Of a stretch of DNA of 64,000 nt, positions 53,076-62,481 are shown in pieces. Location: the NCBI RefSeq assembly GCF_032340315.1, contig NZ_CP135436.1, positions 1,943,501-2,007,500 on the forward strand, in the 5' to 3' direction. The stretch comes from Streptococcus sp. DTU_2020_1001019_1_SI_AUS_MUR_006. GTDB taxonomy: Bacteria; Bacillota; Bacilli; Lactobacillales; Streptococcaceae. Under the pieces are notes generated by a model. That model did not search any database, was not told where the DNA came from, and worked only from the letters and a program-made list of their open reading frames with translations. Position 1 is the stretch's first letter. Each line of letters begins with the position of its first letter. The translations under genes and the position numbers were made by a program.

Positions 53076-53454
53076 CTGCGTCCTCCTTATAGTTTTAATA
53101 CTCATCTACTCTTAAAAAATCCAAAACCAACACAAGCTGTCAGCTATTTATTATAACCTCATTAATTAGCACTCCAATATTATCTTCAGCCTAAAATCAG
53201 TATGTTGGATTGTTTGAAATAAACTTCCTAGTTTGCTATTTGATTTTTTGTTTAGTATTAGCTTTAGTAGGGTCTTTTAAACGAGTTTTGATTGCTTATA
53301 TTTCTTATTTAGTTGATTTCATATCACTATTATATAATGCTTTTGGAAATGAGTCTAGCATAAGACAAAAACGTGTACACAACAAGAGCAGGAGCATACC
53401 AAGATGACTGATTTTTTGCTGGATTTTAAGTCTGTAAAATAATACTAAATGAAA
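53076..53454. other. Intergenic region with a boxC-like fragment
   Basis: About 380 bp. At 53221-53258 the sequence ACTTCCTAGTTTGCTATTTG and following bases resemble the boxC end of the intact BOX elements, but boxA and boxB are absent. A 65-codon plus-strand frame (53210) over it has no ribosome binding site and is not accepted as a gene. Confidence 0.5.
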
Positions 53455-54183
53455 CTAAAATGAATACTTCTTGCTTTTCTTGAGAGTGAAAAAGTACAAT
53501 AAAATGATTGTAGTGATTACCACAAGATACTGACTAATAGACATCGTATTTGAAGCAACAAATACAGGTAAGGAATAAAAAGGAAGAAGTTCAATTGCTT
53601 TGATAAACAAATCATTACTAGTATTCATCATAATCGTATTTAATATATTAGGGACAAAGAGTAGTAAAGCTACTAAAATACCAAATACCAAGCCACTTTT
53701 CAATTTGTATAAATAGAAAATGTAAGATAATAGAAAATAAAATAGGACTAACAAAATTGTATTGACTACAATGACTGCTATAAAATCTAATCCTAAATCA
53801 CCTGGAACACCCAATTTACTTACGATGACTAGTAGCACAATGCCATTCAAAGCATAAATAATGGAAACTGAGATGGCATATAGAAAATTAGACAAGACAT
53901 AAATCATCCGATTTTTCTGTTGATTATAAAACAAACTTACCGTATTGTGGGAAAAATCTCTACTAATGACTCGGTTAGCATGTATAACAGCCATTAACAT
54001 ACCGAGCATAGCATAAAAGTTTGAAATATGCTTAATACCAAGCAATGTCCCTTGAGTATTTAGAATAAAGAATGTAACCAATATCGGCGGTATAAACGAG
54101 ATAAGCAAACCGAGATATATTACGCCTGATGAATATAAATCTCTTATATTTTCCTTAAGAAAATTCAATTTATTTAATTTCAT
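53455..54183 (-). CDS. ABC-2 type permease (putative peptide or antibiotic exporter)
   Basis: 242 aa, six hydrophobic segments. A first TM after LKENIRDLYSSGVIYLG, then RDFSHNTVSLFYNQQKNRMI as cytosolic loop, similar to permeases of bacitracin/lantibiotic-type exporters. The gene is strikingly AT-rich compared with nadE and pncB, suggesting transfer. It lies 15 bp after the ATPase gene. Confidence 0.82.
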   Translation of the reverse strand: MKLNKLNFLKENIRDLYSSGVIYLGLLISFIPPILVTFFILNTQGTLLGIKHISNFYAMLGMLMAVIHANRVISRDFSHNTVSLFYNQQKNRMIYVLSNFLYAISVSIIYALNGIVLLVIVSKLGVPGDLGLDFIAVIVVNTILLVLFYFLLSYIFYLYKLKSGLVFGILVALLLFVPNILNTIMMNTSNDLFIKAIELLPFYSLPVFVASNTMSISQYLVVITTIILLYFFTLKKSKKYSF

Positions 54184-54198
54184 GATTATAACCTTCCT

Positions 54199-55044
54199 TT
54201 ATTTTGAACGATTTAGATAAATATCTTTAAGCGTTTCTTTTTTAGTTTCAAAATCAACTACTTTAATAGAGTTTTCGTTAAAAAATTTAAAAAGCTCACT
54301 ACTTTGAATATTCCCAGACATAGTAATTCTCAGTCCCTCTTCCTGAACAATATCCCCAAATTCTTGTTTGGTAATGAAAATGTCTCTATCTGTAGCTGAT
54401 GAAAAAGCTATCTCAAACAAGCAATTATGACTATCTTTTCCTACTTTTTGAAATGTCAAAAGCCCGTTCTCCAAGAAAAGAACCCTCTCACAAATTTCTT
54501 CAATATCTTCTAATTTATGACTCGATATTAAAATTCCAACATTTTCATGTAAAGCTAAATTTTTTAGAACCGCTAAAACTATTTGTGATGATTCAATATC
54601 TAAACCATTAGTCGGTTCATCTAAAATCAATATATCAGGTTCCGTAACAAGAGTTAGAAGCAAAGCTAATTTTTGTTTTGTACCCAAAGAATAGGTCTTT
54701 ACTTTTTTATTAATAGACTGAGTCGAATCTAACTCTTGGATCAAACTTCCAAATCTTTCTTGATTGTAGTCAACACCATATAAGTTTGACAAATATTTTA
54801 AATTCTCTAAACCTGTTTTAGATAAAAATAATTTTGGTTCTTCGATTAAATACCCAACATTATCACTACTTATAATATTCCCTGAAGTCGGTTGATTATT
54901 CTGAACAAGAATTTTCATCAACGTACTCTTACCAACTCCGTTTCTCCCTACTAGACCAACAATTTCACCCTTGTTAAGTGCGAAATTTATATCTTTGAGA
55001 ATGGTTGAATGACCATAATGCTTACTTACATTTATAACTTCCAT
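54199..55044 (-). CDS. ABC transporter ATP-binding protein (bacitracin/lantibiotic-export type)
   Basis: 281 aa. Walker A LVGRNGVGKSTLM (about 32-44), signature TYSLGTKQKLALLLTL and Walker B ILILDEPTNGLD. The SLGTKQK signature is typical of the BcrA/LanF group. A C-terminal domain of about 80 residues follows. First gene of the pair, with GGAGGA ribosome binding site. AT-rich like its partner. The substrate is unknown, and no biosynthetic genes for a lantibiotic are nearby. Confidence 0.9.
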   Translation of the reverse strand: MEVINVSKHYGHSTILKDINFALNKGEIVGLVGRNGVGKSTLMKILVQNNQPTSGNIISSDNVGYLIEEPKLFLSKTGLENLKYLSNLYGVDYNQERFGSLIQELDSTQSINKKVKTYSLGTKQKLALLLTLVTEPDILILDEPTNGLDIESSQIVLAVLKNLALHENVGILISSHKLEDIEEICERVLFLENGLLTFQKVGKDSHNCLFEIAFSSATDRDIFITKQEFGDIVQEEGLRITMSGNIQSSELFKFFNENSIKVVDFETKKETLKDIYLNRSK

Positions 55045-55183
55045 TTTTTATTCCTCCATTAATATTCTTGGTTTTCTCTTTGATTCTCATTAATTTTAAA
55101 AAGTTGCGCCTCTTTTTAACAACATTATATCATATATCTAACTTAATGCAATATATAAATGTCATTTTGTAAAATTTTATTAA

Positions 55184-55215
55184 CAAAAAACTCTCTACCA
55201 TAAAAAATAGAGAGT
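55184..55215 (-). terminator. Terminator downstream of the HAD remnant
   Basis: ACTCTCTA (55190-55197) / TAGAGAGT (55208-55215) followed by a T run on the minus strand. Confidence 0.75.
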
Positions 55216-55222
55216 GTTAAGT

Positions 55223-55378
55223 TTAAATATAGGGTTTCAAAATATCGACGACATCACTTCTTTTCTTAACCTGATAAGACTTGATTCCCAATTTCTCAGC
55301 TGCAATTGTATTGTCCTCAATATCACCTAGAAAGACACAATGTGTAGGATTTAACTGGTATTTATCGAGAATCTACTT
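55223..55378 (-). pseudogene. HAD-superfamily hydrolase C-terminal remnant
   Basis: On the minus strand the frame ending at 55223 reads LDKYQLNPTHCVFLGDIEDN, then TIAAEKLGIKSYQVKKRSDV, and ends LKPYI-stop. FLGDIEDNTIAAEKLGIK is HAD motif IV (the D-x-x-x-D metal site). An in-frame TAG lies just upstream, and the nucleophile and core domains are missing, so only the tail and terminator of the gene survive. Confidence 0.75.
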
Positions 55379-55426
55379 CATACTTATGTCAAGCCCCCCT
55401 CTTTGATTTATGCTTTCATATTCTCC

Positions 55427-55837
55427 TTACAAATCCTTTTGGTAATAATATCTTTGCCCAATGTAGGGATAGTCTTGTAACCTAAAGACTTCCTTGTAGC
55501 CATGCCTTTTATAAAAATCAGGAGCTTGAAACTGGTAGGTATTGACAAAAGCAAAACGACAGTTTCGATTCTTAGCTTCACTTTCTGCTTGTTGCAATAG
55601 TTGGGAGCCGATTCCTTGTCCTCGCAACTCCTCTTTCACAAATAAATACTCGATTTCTAGCCAATTTCCGAAAGTCTCTGCTACTAAGCCAGCCAGGAGT
55701 CGACCATGTTCATCTTCGATATACAGATTAAGTGACTCACTTTCAGCTGCTTCCCTTTTGGAACGATTATAAGAGCGAACCAACTCTCCGATTTTTTGCG
55801 CTTTCTGAGACTCTGTATTCTCCAATCTAATGTGCAT
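55427..55837 (-). CDS. GNAT family N-acetyltransferase
   Basis: 136 aa from the ATG at 55837 behind GAGGAGG; the preceding TTG is inside the spacer. Motif A VKEELRGQGIGSQLLQQAES and YKRHGYKEVFRLQDYPY at the C-terminus define the fold. Substrate unknown. Monocistronic. Confidence 0.9.
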   Translation of the reverse strand: MHIRLENTESQKAQKIGELVRSYNRSKREAAESESLNLYIEDEHGRLLAGLVAETFGNWLEIEYLFVKEELRGQGIGSQLLQQAESEAKNRNCRFAFVNTYQFQAPDFYKRHGYKEVFRLQDYPYIGQRYYYQKDL

Positions 55838-55899
55838 CAAAACCTCCTCAAAGACACTTACGCCTTGATTATATTCCTATTTTAAAGAACTGTCAAACT

Positions 55900-55927
55900 A
55901 AAAAACTCACCAACCTGAGTTGATGAG
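55900..55927 (-). terminator. Terminator of the amino acid permease gene
   Basis: CTCA-C-CAAC / GTTG-A-TGAG with CTGA loop, and a run of T on the minus strand. Confidence 0.8.
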
Positions 55928-55935
55928 AATATAAC

Positions 55936-57309
55936 TTATTTTCTAAATTTCCATTGGCTATAAATACCAAAAGCGACAATCCAGATCGCTGAACCCCTAG
56001 CTCCCATTACAGTCGATTCTTGTAAGAAGAGAGTTCCAAATACAAAGATAAAGAATAGCATAGTTAGAGGATTTAGCAAGCGATATCGAGGCATGAGATA
56101 GCCATCTGACATAAAGTCTTTAGACTTACGATATTTGAGATGGGCTACCATGATCAAGATGTAGATGGCGATGTAAACACCTGATGAAGAAGCTGTAATC
56201 AAAGCAAAGGCATCTGATACGCCTGGAAGAACATTGATGAAGGCTGCAAAACCAATCAATACTGCAGAAGCAATGATAGCATTCTGAGGAACGTTGTGAC
56301 GTGAGAGTGTATCTGCCTTAATAGCTTTCAAGAAACGATTTGGTGAATCATGGGCAATTTGGTACAAATGACGACCTGTTGAGTAAAGGGTTGAATTCAA
56401 GGCTGATGCAGCTGAAGTCAAAACTACAAAGTTAATTAAAGCTGCCGCCCACTTAAGACCAACAAGTTCAAATACCGTTACAAATGGTGAATCCGCTGCA
56501 GAAAGCTCACGCCAAGGAATAATAGACATGATTGCTAAGAGAGCTCCACCGTAGAAAAAGATAATTCGCAAGGGAATTTCCTTAACAGCCTTAGGCAATA
56601 CTTTTCGAGGCTCCTTGGTTTCAGATGTGGTAACACCGATAAATTCAATCATTAAGTATGCAAAGAAAACCATCTGGAAGGCCATGACAAAGTTCATAGC
56701 ACCATTTGGGAAAAGTGAGAACTGCTCACTAATATTAGCGAGACTTGCTGAACCATATGGAGTTTCAAAGCCAGTCAAAACAAGAAAGACCCCTGTTGCA
56801 ATCATAGCGAGAATGGCCACGATTTTGATCATAGCAAACCAAAATTCTACTTCACCAAAGATTTTAACGGCAATCAAGTTCACCAAGCCGAGTATTGTCA
56901 GAAATACAACCTGAATCAACCAAGATGACCAGGATGGAAACCAAAACTGAACATAGTGAGCAATAGCTGTAATCTCAGCCATACCGATAAAGACTACTGA
57001 GAGCCAGTAAGACCAGACTGAGAAGTAACCCCAACCCTGACCTAGATAACGGGTGATAAAGTTGATAAAGGTATGTTGCTCCGGATCTTGGTACAACATT
57101 TCCCCGATAGCACGCATCATAAGATACATAAAGCCACCTGTAATCATATAGACCAAGACGATTGACGGACCTGTCAAACTAATTGAACGTCCAGCTCCTA
57201 GAAAAAGTCCTGTTCCAATTGTTCCTGCAATCGCCATAACCTGAACATGGCGATTGGTTAACCCACGTTCCATTTTATTTTTCTTTTTGTGCTTATTTTC
57301 TGAATTCAT
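55936..57309 (-). CDS. Amino acid permease, APC superfamily (AAT type)
   Basis: 457 aa, 12 hydrophobic segments. The N-terminal signature GLTNRHVQVMAIAGTIGTGL (about 16-35) and MMRAIGEMLYQDPEQHTFIN identify the amino acid transporter (AAT) family of proton symporters for aromatic, basic, Ala/Gly or GABA-type substrates; specificity cannot be assigned. Monocistronic. Confidence 0.92.
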   Translation of the reverse strand: MNSENKHKKKNKMERGLTNRHVQVMAIAGTIGTGLFLGAGRSISLTGPSIVLVYMITGGFMYLMMRAIGEMLYQDPEQHTFINFITRYLGQGWGYFSVWSYWLSVVFIGMAEITAIAHYVQFWFPSWSSWLIQVVFLTILGLVNLIAVKIFGEVEFWFAMIKIVAILAMIATGVFLVLTGFETPYGSASLANISEQFSLFPNGAMNFVMAFQMVFFAYLMIEFIGVTTSETKEPRKVLPKAVKEIPLRIIFFYGGALLAIMSIIPWRELSAADSPFVTVFELVGLKWAAALINFVVLTSAASALNSTLYSTGRHLYQIAHDSPNRFLKAIKADTLSRHNVPQNAIIASAVLIGFAAFINVLPGVSDAFALITASSSGVYIAIYILIMVAHLKYRKSKDFMSDGYLMPRYRLLNPLTMLFFIFVFGTLFLQESTVMGARGSAIWIVAFGIYSQWKFRK

Positions 57310-57333
57310 ATAGTCTCCTCTAGTTTTTAGAAT

Positions 57334-57378
57334 GAAGAAAAGGAGTGATAGGAAGCGCTTTCCCCATATCTACTCCTT
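57334..57378 (-). terminator. Terminator of greA
   Basis: AAGGAGT (57340-57346) / ACTCCTT (57372-57378) with further internal pairing, then TTTTCTT on the minus strand. Confidence 0.75.
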
Positions 57379-57391
57379 CTTTTCATTCCTA

Positions 57392-57874
57392 TTAAACTGT
57401 TTTTTCTACTTTTAAGATTTTAACATCATAGCTTCCTACAGGTGTTTCAATCGTAACAGTATCACCTGTTTTCTTACCAATCAAGGCTTGCCCAATTGGG
57501 CTTTCATTTGATACTTTACCTGCAAAGGCATCTGCACCCGCTGATCCCACGATGATATATACTTCTTCGTCGTCTTCACCAATTTCTTGGATAGTGACTG
57601 TTTTCCCGATAGCAACTTCATCTTGAGCAACTGCATCGCTATTGACAATCTCAGCATAACGGATTTTTGTTTCCAAGCTAGAGATTTGTCCTTCAACGAA
57701 GGCTTGCTCGTCCTTAGCTGCTTCATACTCACTATTTTCTGACAAGTCACCGTATGAACGCGCAATCTTGATGCGTTCTACAACTTCTGGACGACGAACT
57801 AGTTTCAACTCTTCTAATTCTTTTTCGAGTTTTTCCTTTTCTTCAAGGGTCATCGGATATGTTTTTTCTGCCAT
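57392..57874 (-). CDS. greA: Transcription elongation factor GreA
   Basis: 160 aa from the ATG at 57874. The N-terminal coiled coil (about 1-78) includes [20 protein letters not shown] and the catalytic acidic tip [20 protein letters not shown]. The C-terminal FKBP-like domain includes [16 protein letters not shown]. It stimulates transcript cleavage by backtracked RNA polymerase. The mltG gene lies about 350 bp upstream. Confidence 0.96.
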   Translation of the reverse strand: MAEKTYPMTLEEKEKLEKELEELKLVRRPEVVERIKIARSYGDLSENSEYEAAKDEQAFVEGQISSLETKIRYAEIVNSDAVAQDEVAIGKTVTIQEIGEDDEEVYIIVGSAGADAFAGKVSNESPIGQALIGKKTGDTVTIETPVGSYDVKILKVEKTV

Positions 57875-58227
57875 TTTTCTCAACTTTCTTTTGATTAAAT
57901 TTAAATTTCTTTAGGTAGTAAAGCAAAATTATGTGGTAAACCACATAATTTTACAATGAAGACAAAGTCTTTTTAAAGCTTTCCTTAAATGATTTTAGTC
58001 AGTATCGACCTTTTAAAATCTGTGCCTAAACCGAATGATTCTATCACTGCTAGACTCAGGTTCAAATAAGAGGTAGGTTTTTACTTTCGTAATTTCCGAA
58101 CGCCTAAAACTTGTGAATTTCAGGCGTTTCTAATCATAGCGGAAAGACTGGTGTGACTTGCTATTCCCGTAAAAAGAGAGTTTCTCTTCTACACTCACGG
58201 ATTTAATAGCAAATCTTGTTCTAAGAG
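57875..58227. other. greA-mltG spacer with two perfect hairpins
   Basis: About 350 bp without a gene. One inverted repeat has 12-bp arms, AAAATTATGTGG / CCACATAATTTT (57925-57952). A second is AACGCCT / AGGCGTT (58099-58128). Either may stop mltG transcription, though neither has a strong T run on the minus strand. Confidence 0.55.
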
Positions 58228-60039
58228 TTAGTTTGAACTACTTGATTGTGTCAATTTACTATTAACATGCTCTGCAACGTTTCGATCATGTTCTTCTCGT
58301 GTCGTTGCAAAGTAAACCTTGCCATCTTGTACGTTGGCTACAAAGTAGAGATTGTCACTCTTAGTTTGATTGATACTAGCTTCAATTGCATCCAGACTTG
58401 GACTGTCTACTGGACCAGGCATTAAGCCAAGGTTTGTATAAACATTATATGGTGAATTGATTGTTGTATCAATTGCTGCATCATCTGCCAAGCTAATATT
58501 TTGTCCTAGCTTACCTTCTGCATAGAGAATAGCAATATTACTCTGAAGTGGCATACCAAGGTTCAAACGATTATAGAAAACTCCAGCGATCAGTTTGCGA
58601 TCGTCAGTTTTCAAACCTTCTTTTTCCACAAGTGATGCAATGGTGAGGAGTTCATTCACTGTCAAGTTCTTTTCTTTGATTGCAGAGTAATGTGCTGACA
58701 AGTTTTTGTCCATAGTTGCCACCATTTCATCAATCAAGCTTTCAATAGTTGTGCTTTCTTTGATAGCATAAGTTGCTGGGAAAAGATAACCTTCTAAACG
58801 ATAACGAACACCACTTTCTTTAGTTGGTAGACTTCCGAGAAGGGTTGGATACTTAGCAACTAATTGAGAGATGAAGGTTTCATCTTGCACTTTTGCCAAG
58901 AAGGCATCAGCCGTCAAAGGTTCTTTAAACTCTCCTTGAAGCTGACCAACTGTTTGTGCGATTTGATCAATGGTATAACCTTCAGGGATTGTAAGATTTG
59001 CAAGTGCAACCTCTTGAGGTTGAGGAGTTCCACCCTTTTGCAATTCTTTGATGATATCATCTGTACTCATGCTCTTTTGCAAATTGTAGTAACCAGATTT
59101 CAAATCATTGTAGTTTTTATACTTAGCATAAAGGCTAAAGATAAAACCGTGTTTTACCAATTCAGATCTTTCTAAGGTATCCCCAATTTGCTGAAGATTA
59201 GCTCCTTCTGGAATCTGAACAGTGACATACTGTTTTGAATTAGCATCAACCGGTTGGAGTGCAGACTCGACATAACGGTAACCGAAGAATCCACCCGCAC
59301 CTAGTAAAATCAATAAAACAAATACTGTTACGAAAAATCCTTTCAAGCGTGATTTTTTCTTTTTCTTGATTGGTTTCACTGATTCTTTACGACTTCTTCT
59401 AGGAAGTTCAGGTCTAGTTTCAACTGGAGCAACCGGTTCTTGACTTGGAGTTTCTTTTGCAAGAACTGTTGGTTTCGGTTGAGGTTTAATATTCTTTCGA
59501 GCAGGACTTGGTTTGGCCTGATTCGTACGATAAGAAACTGGAATCCTTGTCGAATTGGCATTGAACTCTTTCTCTTCTTGAACGGGCTGAGCAGGTACAT
59601 GAGATTCAACTCGATCTACAGTAGGTACTACTGGTTCTGTAGCTACTGCGGATTCTGTAGGTGTAACTTTTTCTAGAGCTACAGCTGGTTCTTCAGATGT
59701 AACTTCTGCTGGAACTACAGCTGGTTCCGCAGGTGTAACTTTTTCTGGAACTACAGCTGGTTCAACAGGTTCTTCTGATGACAAAGACGGACGTGGTGGA
59801 ACTGTTGGAGCATTAGCAAATAGTTCATCCACTAATGAAACTGAATCTTCCATCAAGTCTTCTACAGACGGCTCTTTCACTAGTTCATCTGTCTTTGAAA
59901 GAGTACTAAAATCAGAGAAAAGCACATCCTTACCACTCTCGGTAGCGCTAAGCTCTTCTTCTCTTTTCAATCTTTCTAAGTCTCTTAAAATTTGTTCTTT
60001 AAAACTTAACTTTTCTTCTTCTCTTGAATTTTCGCTCAA
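58228..60039 (-). CDS. mltG: Endolytic murein transglycosylase MltG
   Basis: 603 aa, longer than the roughly 550 I recall for pneumococcal MltG. A cytosolic N-terminal region of about 230 residues is acidic, then carries Pro/Val/Glu-rich near-repeats (about 88-140, units such as EPAVVPEKVTPA), then a basic KKKKKSR stretch. One TM (about 234-255). LysM-like region (about 268-325), then the YceG/MltG catalytic domain with the predicted catalytic Glu472 in TIASLVEKEG. It cuts nascent peptidoglycan strands and works with the elongasome. The extra length lies in the repeats. Confidence 0.95.
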   Translation of the reverse strand: MSENSREEEKLSFKEQILRDLERLKREEELSATESGKDVLFSDFSTLSKTDELVKEPSVEDLMEDSVSLVDELFANAPTVPPRPSLSSEEPVEPAVVPEKVTPAEPAVVPAEVTSEEPAVALEKVTPTESAVATEPVVPTVDRVESHVPAQPVQEEKEFNANSTRIPVSYRTNQAKPSPARKNIKPQPKPTVLAKETPSQEPVAPVETRPELPRRSRKESVKPIKKKKKSRLKGFFVTVFVLLILLGAGGFFGYRYVESALQPVDANSKQYVTVQIPEGANLQQIGDTLERSELVKHGFIFSLYAKYKNYNDLKSGYYNLQKSMSTDDIIKELQKGGTPQPQEVALANLTIPEGYTIDQIAQTVGQLQGEFKEPLTADAFLAKVQDETFISQLVAKYPTLLGSLPTKESGVRYRLEGYLFPATYAIKESTTIESLIDEMVATMDKNLSAHYSAIKEKNLTVNELLTIASLVEKEGLKTDDRKLIAGVFYNRLNLGMPLQSNIAILYAEGKLGQNISLADDAAIDTTINSPYNVYTNLGLMPGPVDSPSLDAIEASINQTKSDNLYFVANVQDGKVYFATTREEHDRNVAEHVNSKLTQSSSSN

Positions 60040-60120
60040 AGGTATTACCTCCTTCTTGATAATCCATAATATTATATCTTAAAAACTAAAGAAAAGCAAC
60101 CATAGATGCCTTTCTAATGC

Positions 60121-60615
60121 CTAATTCGTGTTTTCCCAGACCATATCATACCATTCTTCACCAGCAAAAGTCGACTTGGATTTTCCTTCATTCACAAAAC
60201 CATGTTTTTCATAATATCCAATGAGATAGTCATGGCAGGTTAGATTGATTCCCTCACGCTCATGCTCAAGAGCGAGCTCTTTTAAGGCGGTCAATAATTT
60301 TCGTCCAACACCTAAAGCTTGAGCTTTCTTAGCAATGGATAGACAAGTCACAGAGATATAGCCACCTTTTTGACGGCTATAATCTTTAATGTCTTCTGTA
60401 AAGGACTGGTCTTGTAAATGTCGATGAGGCATTACCGGCCCTTCAACGTAACCAAGGATTCGTCCCTCCTTTTCAGCCACTAAGAAACTGGTCTTAATTT
60501 CCTTCAGATGAGCTTCAAAGACAGATCTTGGAATAGCCTCCTCAGCAGAGAAATTTTCCAACTCAATCTCTAGGATACGATCAAGGTCTGTAAGCCTTGC
60601 TTGTCTAATAATCAT
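60121..60615 (-). CDS. GNAT family N-acetyltransferase
   Basis: 164 aa from the ATG at 60615, preceded by AGGAGG; a longer frame reaches into the upstream gene. IIRQARLTDLDRILEIELEN begins the fold, LSIAKKAQALGVGRKLLTAL is motif A, and YYEKHGFVNEGKS is near the end. It overlaps the preceding GNAT gene by 4 bp. AANAT-like acetyltransferase; substrate unknown. Confidence 0.9.
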   Translation of the reverse strand: MIIRQARLTDLDRILEIELENFSAEEAIPRSVFEAHLKEIKTSFLVAEKEGRILGYVEGPVMPHRHLQDQSFTEDIKDYSRQKGGYISVTCLSIAKKAQALGVGRKLLTALKELALEHEREGINLTCHDYLIGYYEKHGFVNEGKSKSTFAGEEWYDMVWENTN

Positions 60616-61127
60616 CTTTCCTCCTGAAAATAGGGATTTGCCCAAAACATATGAAAATAAGTTTCACTACTAGTTGGCACATCAGCTAAACCTCGGTCAA
60701 GAAATCCATTCATTTCAAAGTAGGCTAGCAACTCATCCTCACAAAGCAGATAGATACCTGGTCTATCTTGCTGACGGGTAACTTCCTTCAAAGCTGCTAG
60801 CAACAAAGTTCCAAAACCTTGCCCTTGGTAATCTGGATGAACAGCTAAATCTTCAAGGATGATTGCGCTCTCATTAATGAATTCCTCATCTCTGATCTCA
60901 AGCATCCATTGTCTTAAAGAGGGAATAGGAGGTGTCGTCGCAGTGATACAAGCAATCCCTTGATCATCCAAGCTAGCTAAGAGAAACGTACCCGCATGGT
61001 TGCGGATACGTTCTTCTATTATTTCTCTATTCAATATTTCTAGGGAATTTGAAATACTTTCTTGTATCAAGCAAATCTGATTTATATCTGATTGCTGTGC
61101 TTCCCTGATTTTAATTGGAAATTCCAT
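60612..61127 (-). CDS. GNAT family N-acetyltransferase
   Basis: 171 aa. IKIREAQQSDINQICLIQES at the start, motif A LAVHPDYQGQGFGTLLLAAL, and YFEMNGFLDRGLADVP near the end. Together with the overlapping GNAT downstream it forms a tandem, probably from duplication. It lies 8 bp after murC, so it is likely in the murC transcript. Confidence 0.9.
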   Translation of the reverse strand: MEFPIKIREAQQSDINQICLIQESISNSLEILNREIIEERIRNHAGTFLLASLDDQGIACITATTPPIPSLRQWMLEIRDEEFINESAIILEDLAVHPDYQGQGFGTLLLAALKEVTRQQDRPGIYLLCEDELLAYFEMNGFLDRGLADVPTSSETYFHMFWANPYFQEER

Positions 61128-61135
61128 GTTCTTCC

Positions 61136-62470
61136 TTACTGAACATTGCTTGTCAAATTAGACAAGAGACGTTCGAATGAATATTCATAAATTTGGATAT
61201 CGCCAGCTCCCATGAAAACATAGACAGCATTGTCATGGTCTAGGAGTGGAGAAACATTTTCAACTGTGATAACTTGATGTTTCTTGTTGATTTTATTGGC
61301 AAGGTCTTCTACCTTGACATCACCATGGTCCACCTCACGAGCTGAACCGTAGATTTGTGCGAGGTAAACTGCATCAGCCTGATTCAAGGCTTGGGCAAAA
61401 TCATCCAACAAGGCGATTGTACGAGTAAAGGTATGTGGTTGGAAGATAGCCACGATTTCCTTGCTTGGGTATTTTTGACGTGCAGCATCTAGCGTCGCAA
61501 TGATCTCAGTTGGATGGTGAGCAAAGTCATCAATGATAACTGTATTATTAACAACCTTTTCTGTAAAGCGACGTTTCACTCCACCAAAAGTCTTCAAGTG
61601 TTCACGTACTAAATTCAAGTCAAAACCAGCAGTATAAAGCAAACCAATCACTGCTGTAGCATTCATGATATTGTGGCGACCGAAAGTTGGAATGTGGAAT
61701 TGGCCCAACTCTTGACCACGGAAGTGAACGGTAAAGGTTGAACCTGTTGTAGAACGAAGCAAGTCACTTGCTACAAAGTCATTACCTTCTGCTTCAAAAC
61801 CGTAATAATAGATTGGGGCATTTGCTGTAATCTTACGCAACTCAGCATCTTCACCGTAAACGAACAAGCCTTTAGTAATTTGTTTGGCATAATCATTGAA
61901 GGCGTTGAAGACGTCCTCTAAGCTTGTGAAATAGTCAGGGTGGTCAAAATCAATGTTAGTGATGATAGAGTACTCTGGATGATATGGCATGAAATGGCGC
62001 TCATACTCGTCTGATTCAAAGACAAAATACTTGGCATTTTCAGAACCACGACCTGTACCATCTCCGATCAAGTAGCTAGTATCAGTGATGTGTGACAAGA
62101 CGTGAGAAAGCATCCCAGTTGTTGAAGTCTTACCGTGTGCACCAGCAACTCCCATACTGATAAAGTCACGCATAAAACTACCAAGAAACTCATGATAACG
62201 TTTATAGCTGATACCATTTTGGTCCGCGTAAGCAATTTCAACATTGTTATCTGGGCGGAAGGCATTACCAGCGATAATTTCTAAATCTCCTTGAAGATTT
62301 TTTTCATCAAACGGTAAAATTGTAATCCCTGCTTGCTCTAGTCCACGTTGTGTAAAGTAGTACTTTTCAACGTCAGAACCTTGAACTTTATGCCCCATTT
62401 GATGCAACATCAAAGCCAAGGCACTCATACCTGATCCTTTGATTCCGATAAAATGATAGGTTTTTGCCAT
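61136..62470 (-). CDS. murC: UDP-N-acetylmuramate--L-alanine ligase
   Basis: 444 aa. Rossmann N-terminal [23 protein letters not shown] motif [14 protein letters not shown] (about 107-120), and the C-terminal region [17 protein letters not shown] with [18 protein letters not shown]. It adds L-Ala to UDP-MurNAc, the first step of the stem peptide. The order with two GNATs and mltG suggests one wall-related transcript. Confidence 0.97.
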   Translation of the reverse strand: MAKTYHFIGIKGSGMSALALMLHQMGHKVQGSDVEKYYFTQRGLEQAGITILPFDEKNLQGDLEIIAGNAFRPDNNVEIAYADQNGISYKRYHEFLGSFMRDFISMGVAGAHGKTSTTGMLSHVLSHITDTSYLIGDGTGRGSENAKYFVFESDEYERHFMPYHPEYSIITNIDFDHPDYFTSLEDVFNAFNDYAKQITKGLFVYGEDAELRKITANAPIYYYGFEAEGNDFVASDLLRSTTGSTFTVHFRGQELGQFHIPTFGRHNIMNATAVIGLLYTAGFDLNLVREHLKTFGGVKRRFTEKVVNNTVIIDDFAHHPTEIIATLDAARQKYPSKEIVAIFQPHTFTRTIALLDDFAQALNQADAVYLAQIYGSAREVDHGDVKVEDLANKINKKHQVITVENVSPLLDHDNAVYVFMGAGDIQIYEYSFERLLSNLTSNVQ

Positions 62471-62481
62471 TTTCTTCCCCT

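Noticed and set aside
53210..53407. 65-codon hydrophobic plus-strand frame
   Set aside because: No ribosome binding site; it overlaps a boxC-like fragment, so it is probably chance translation of repeat DNA.
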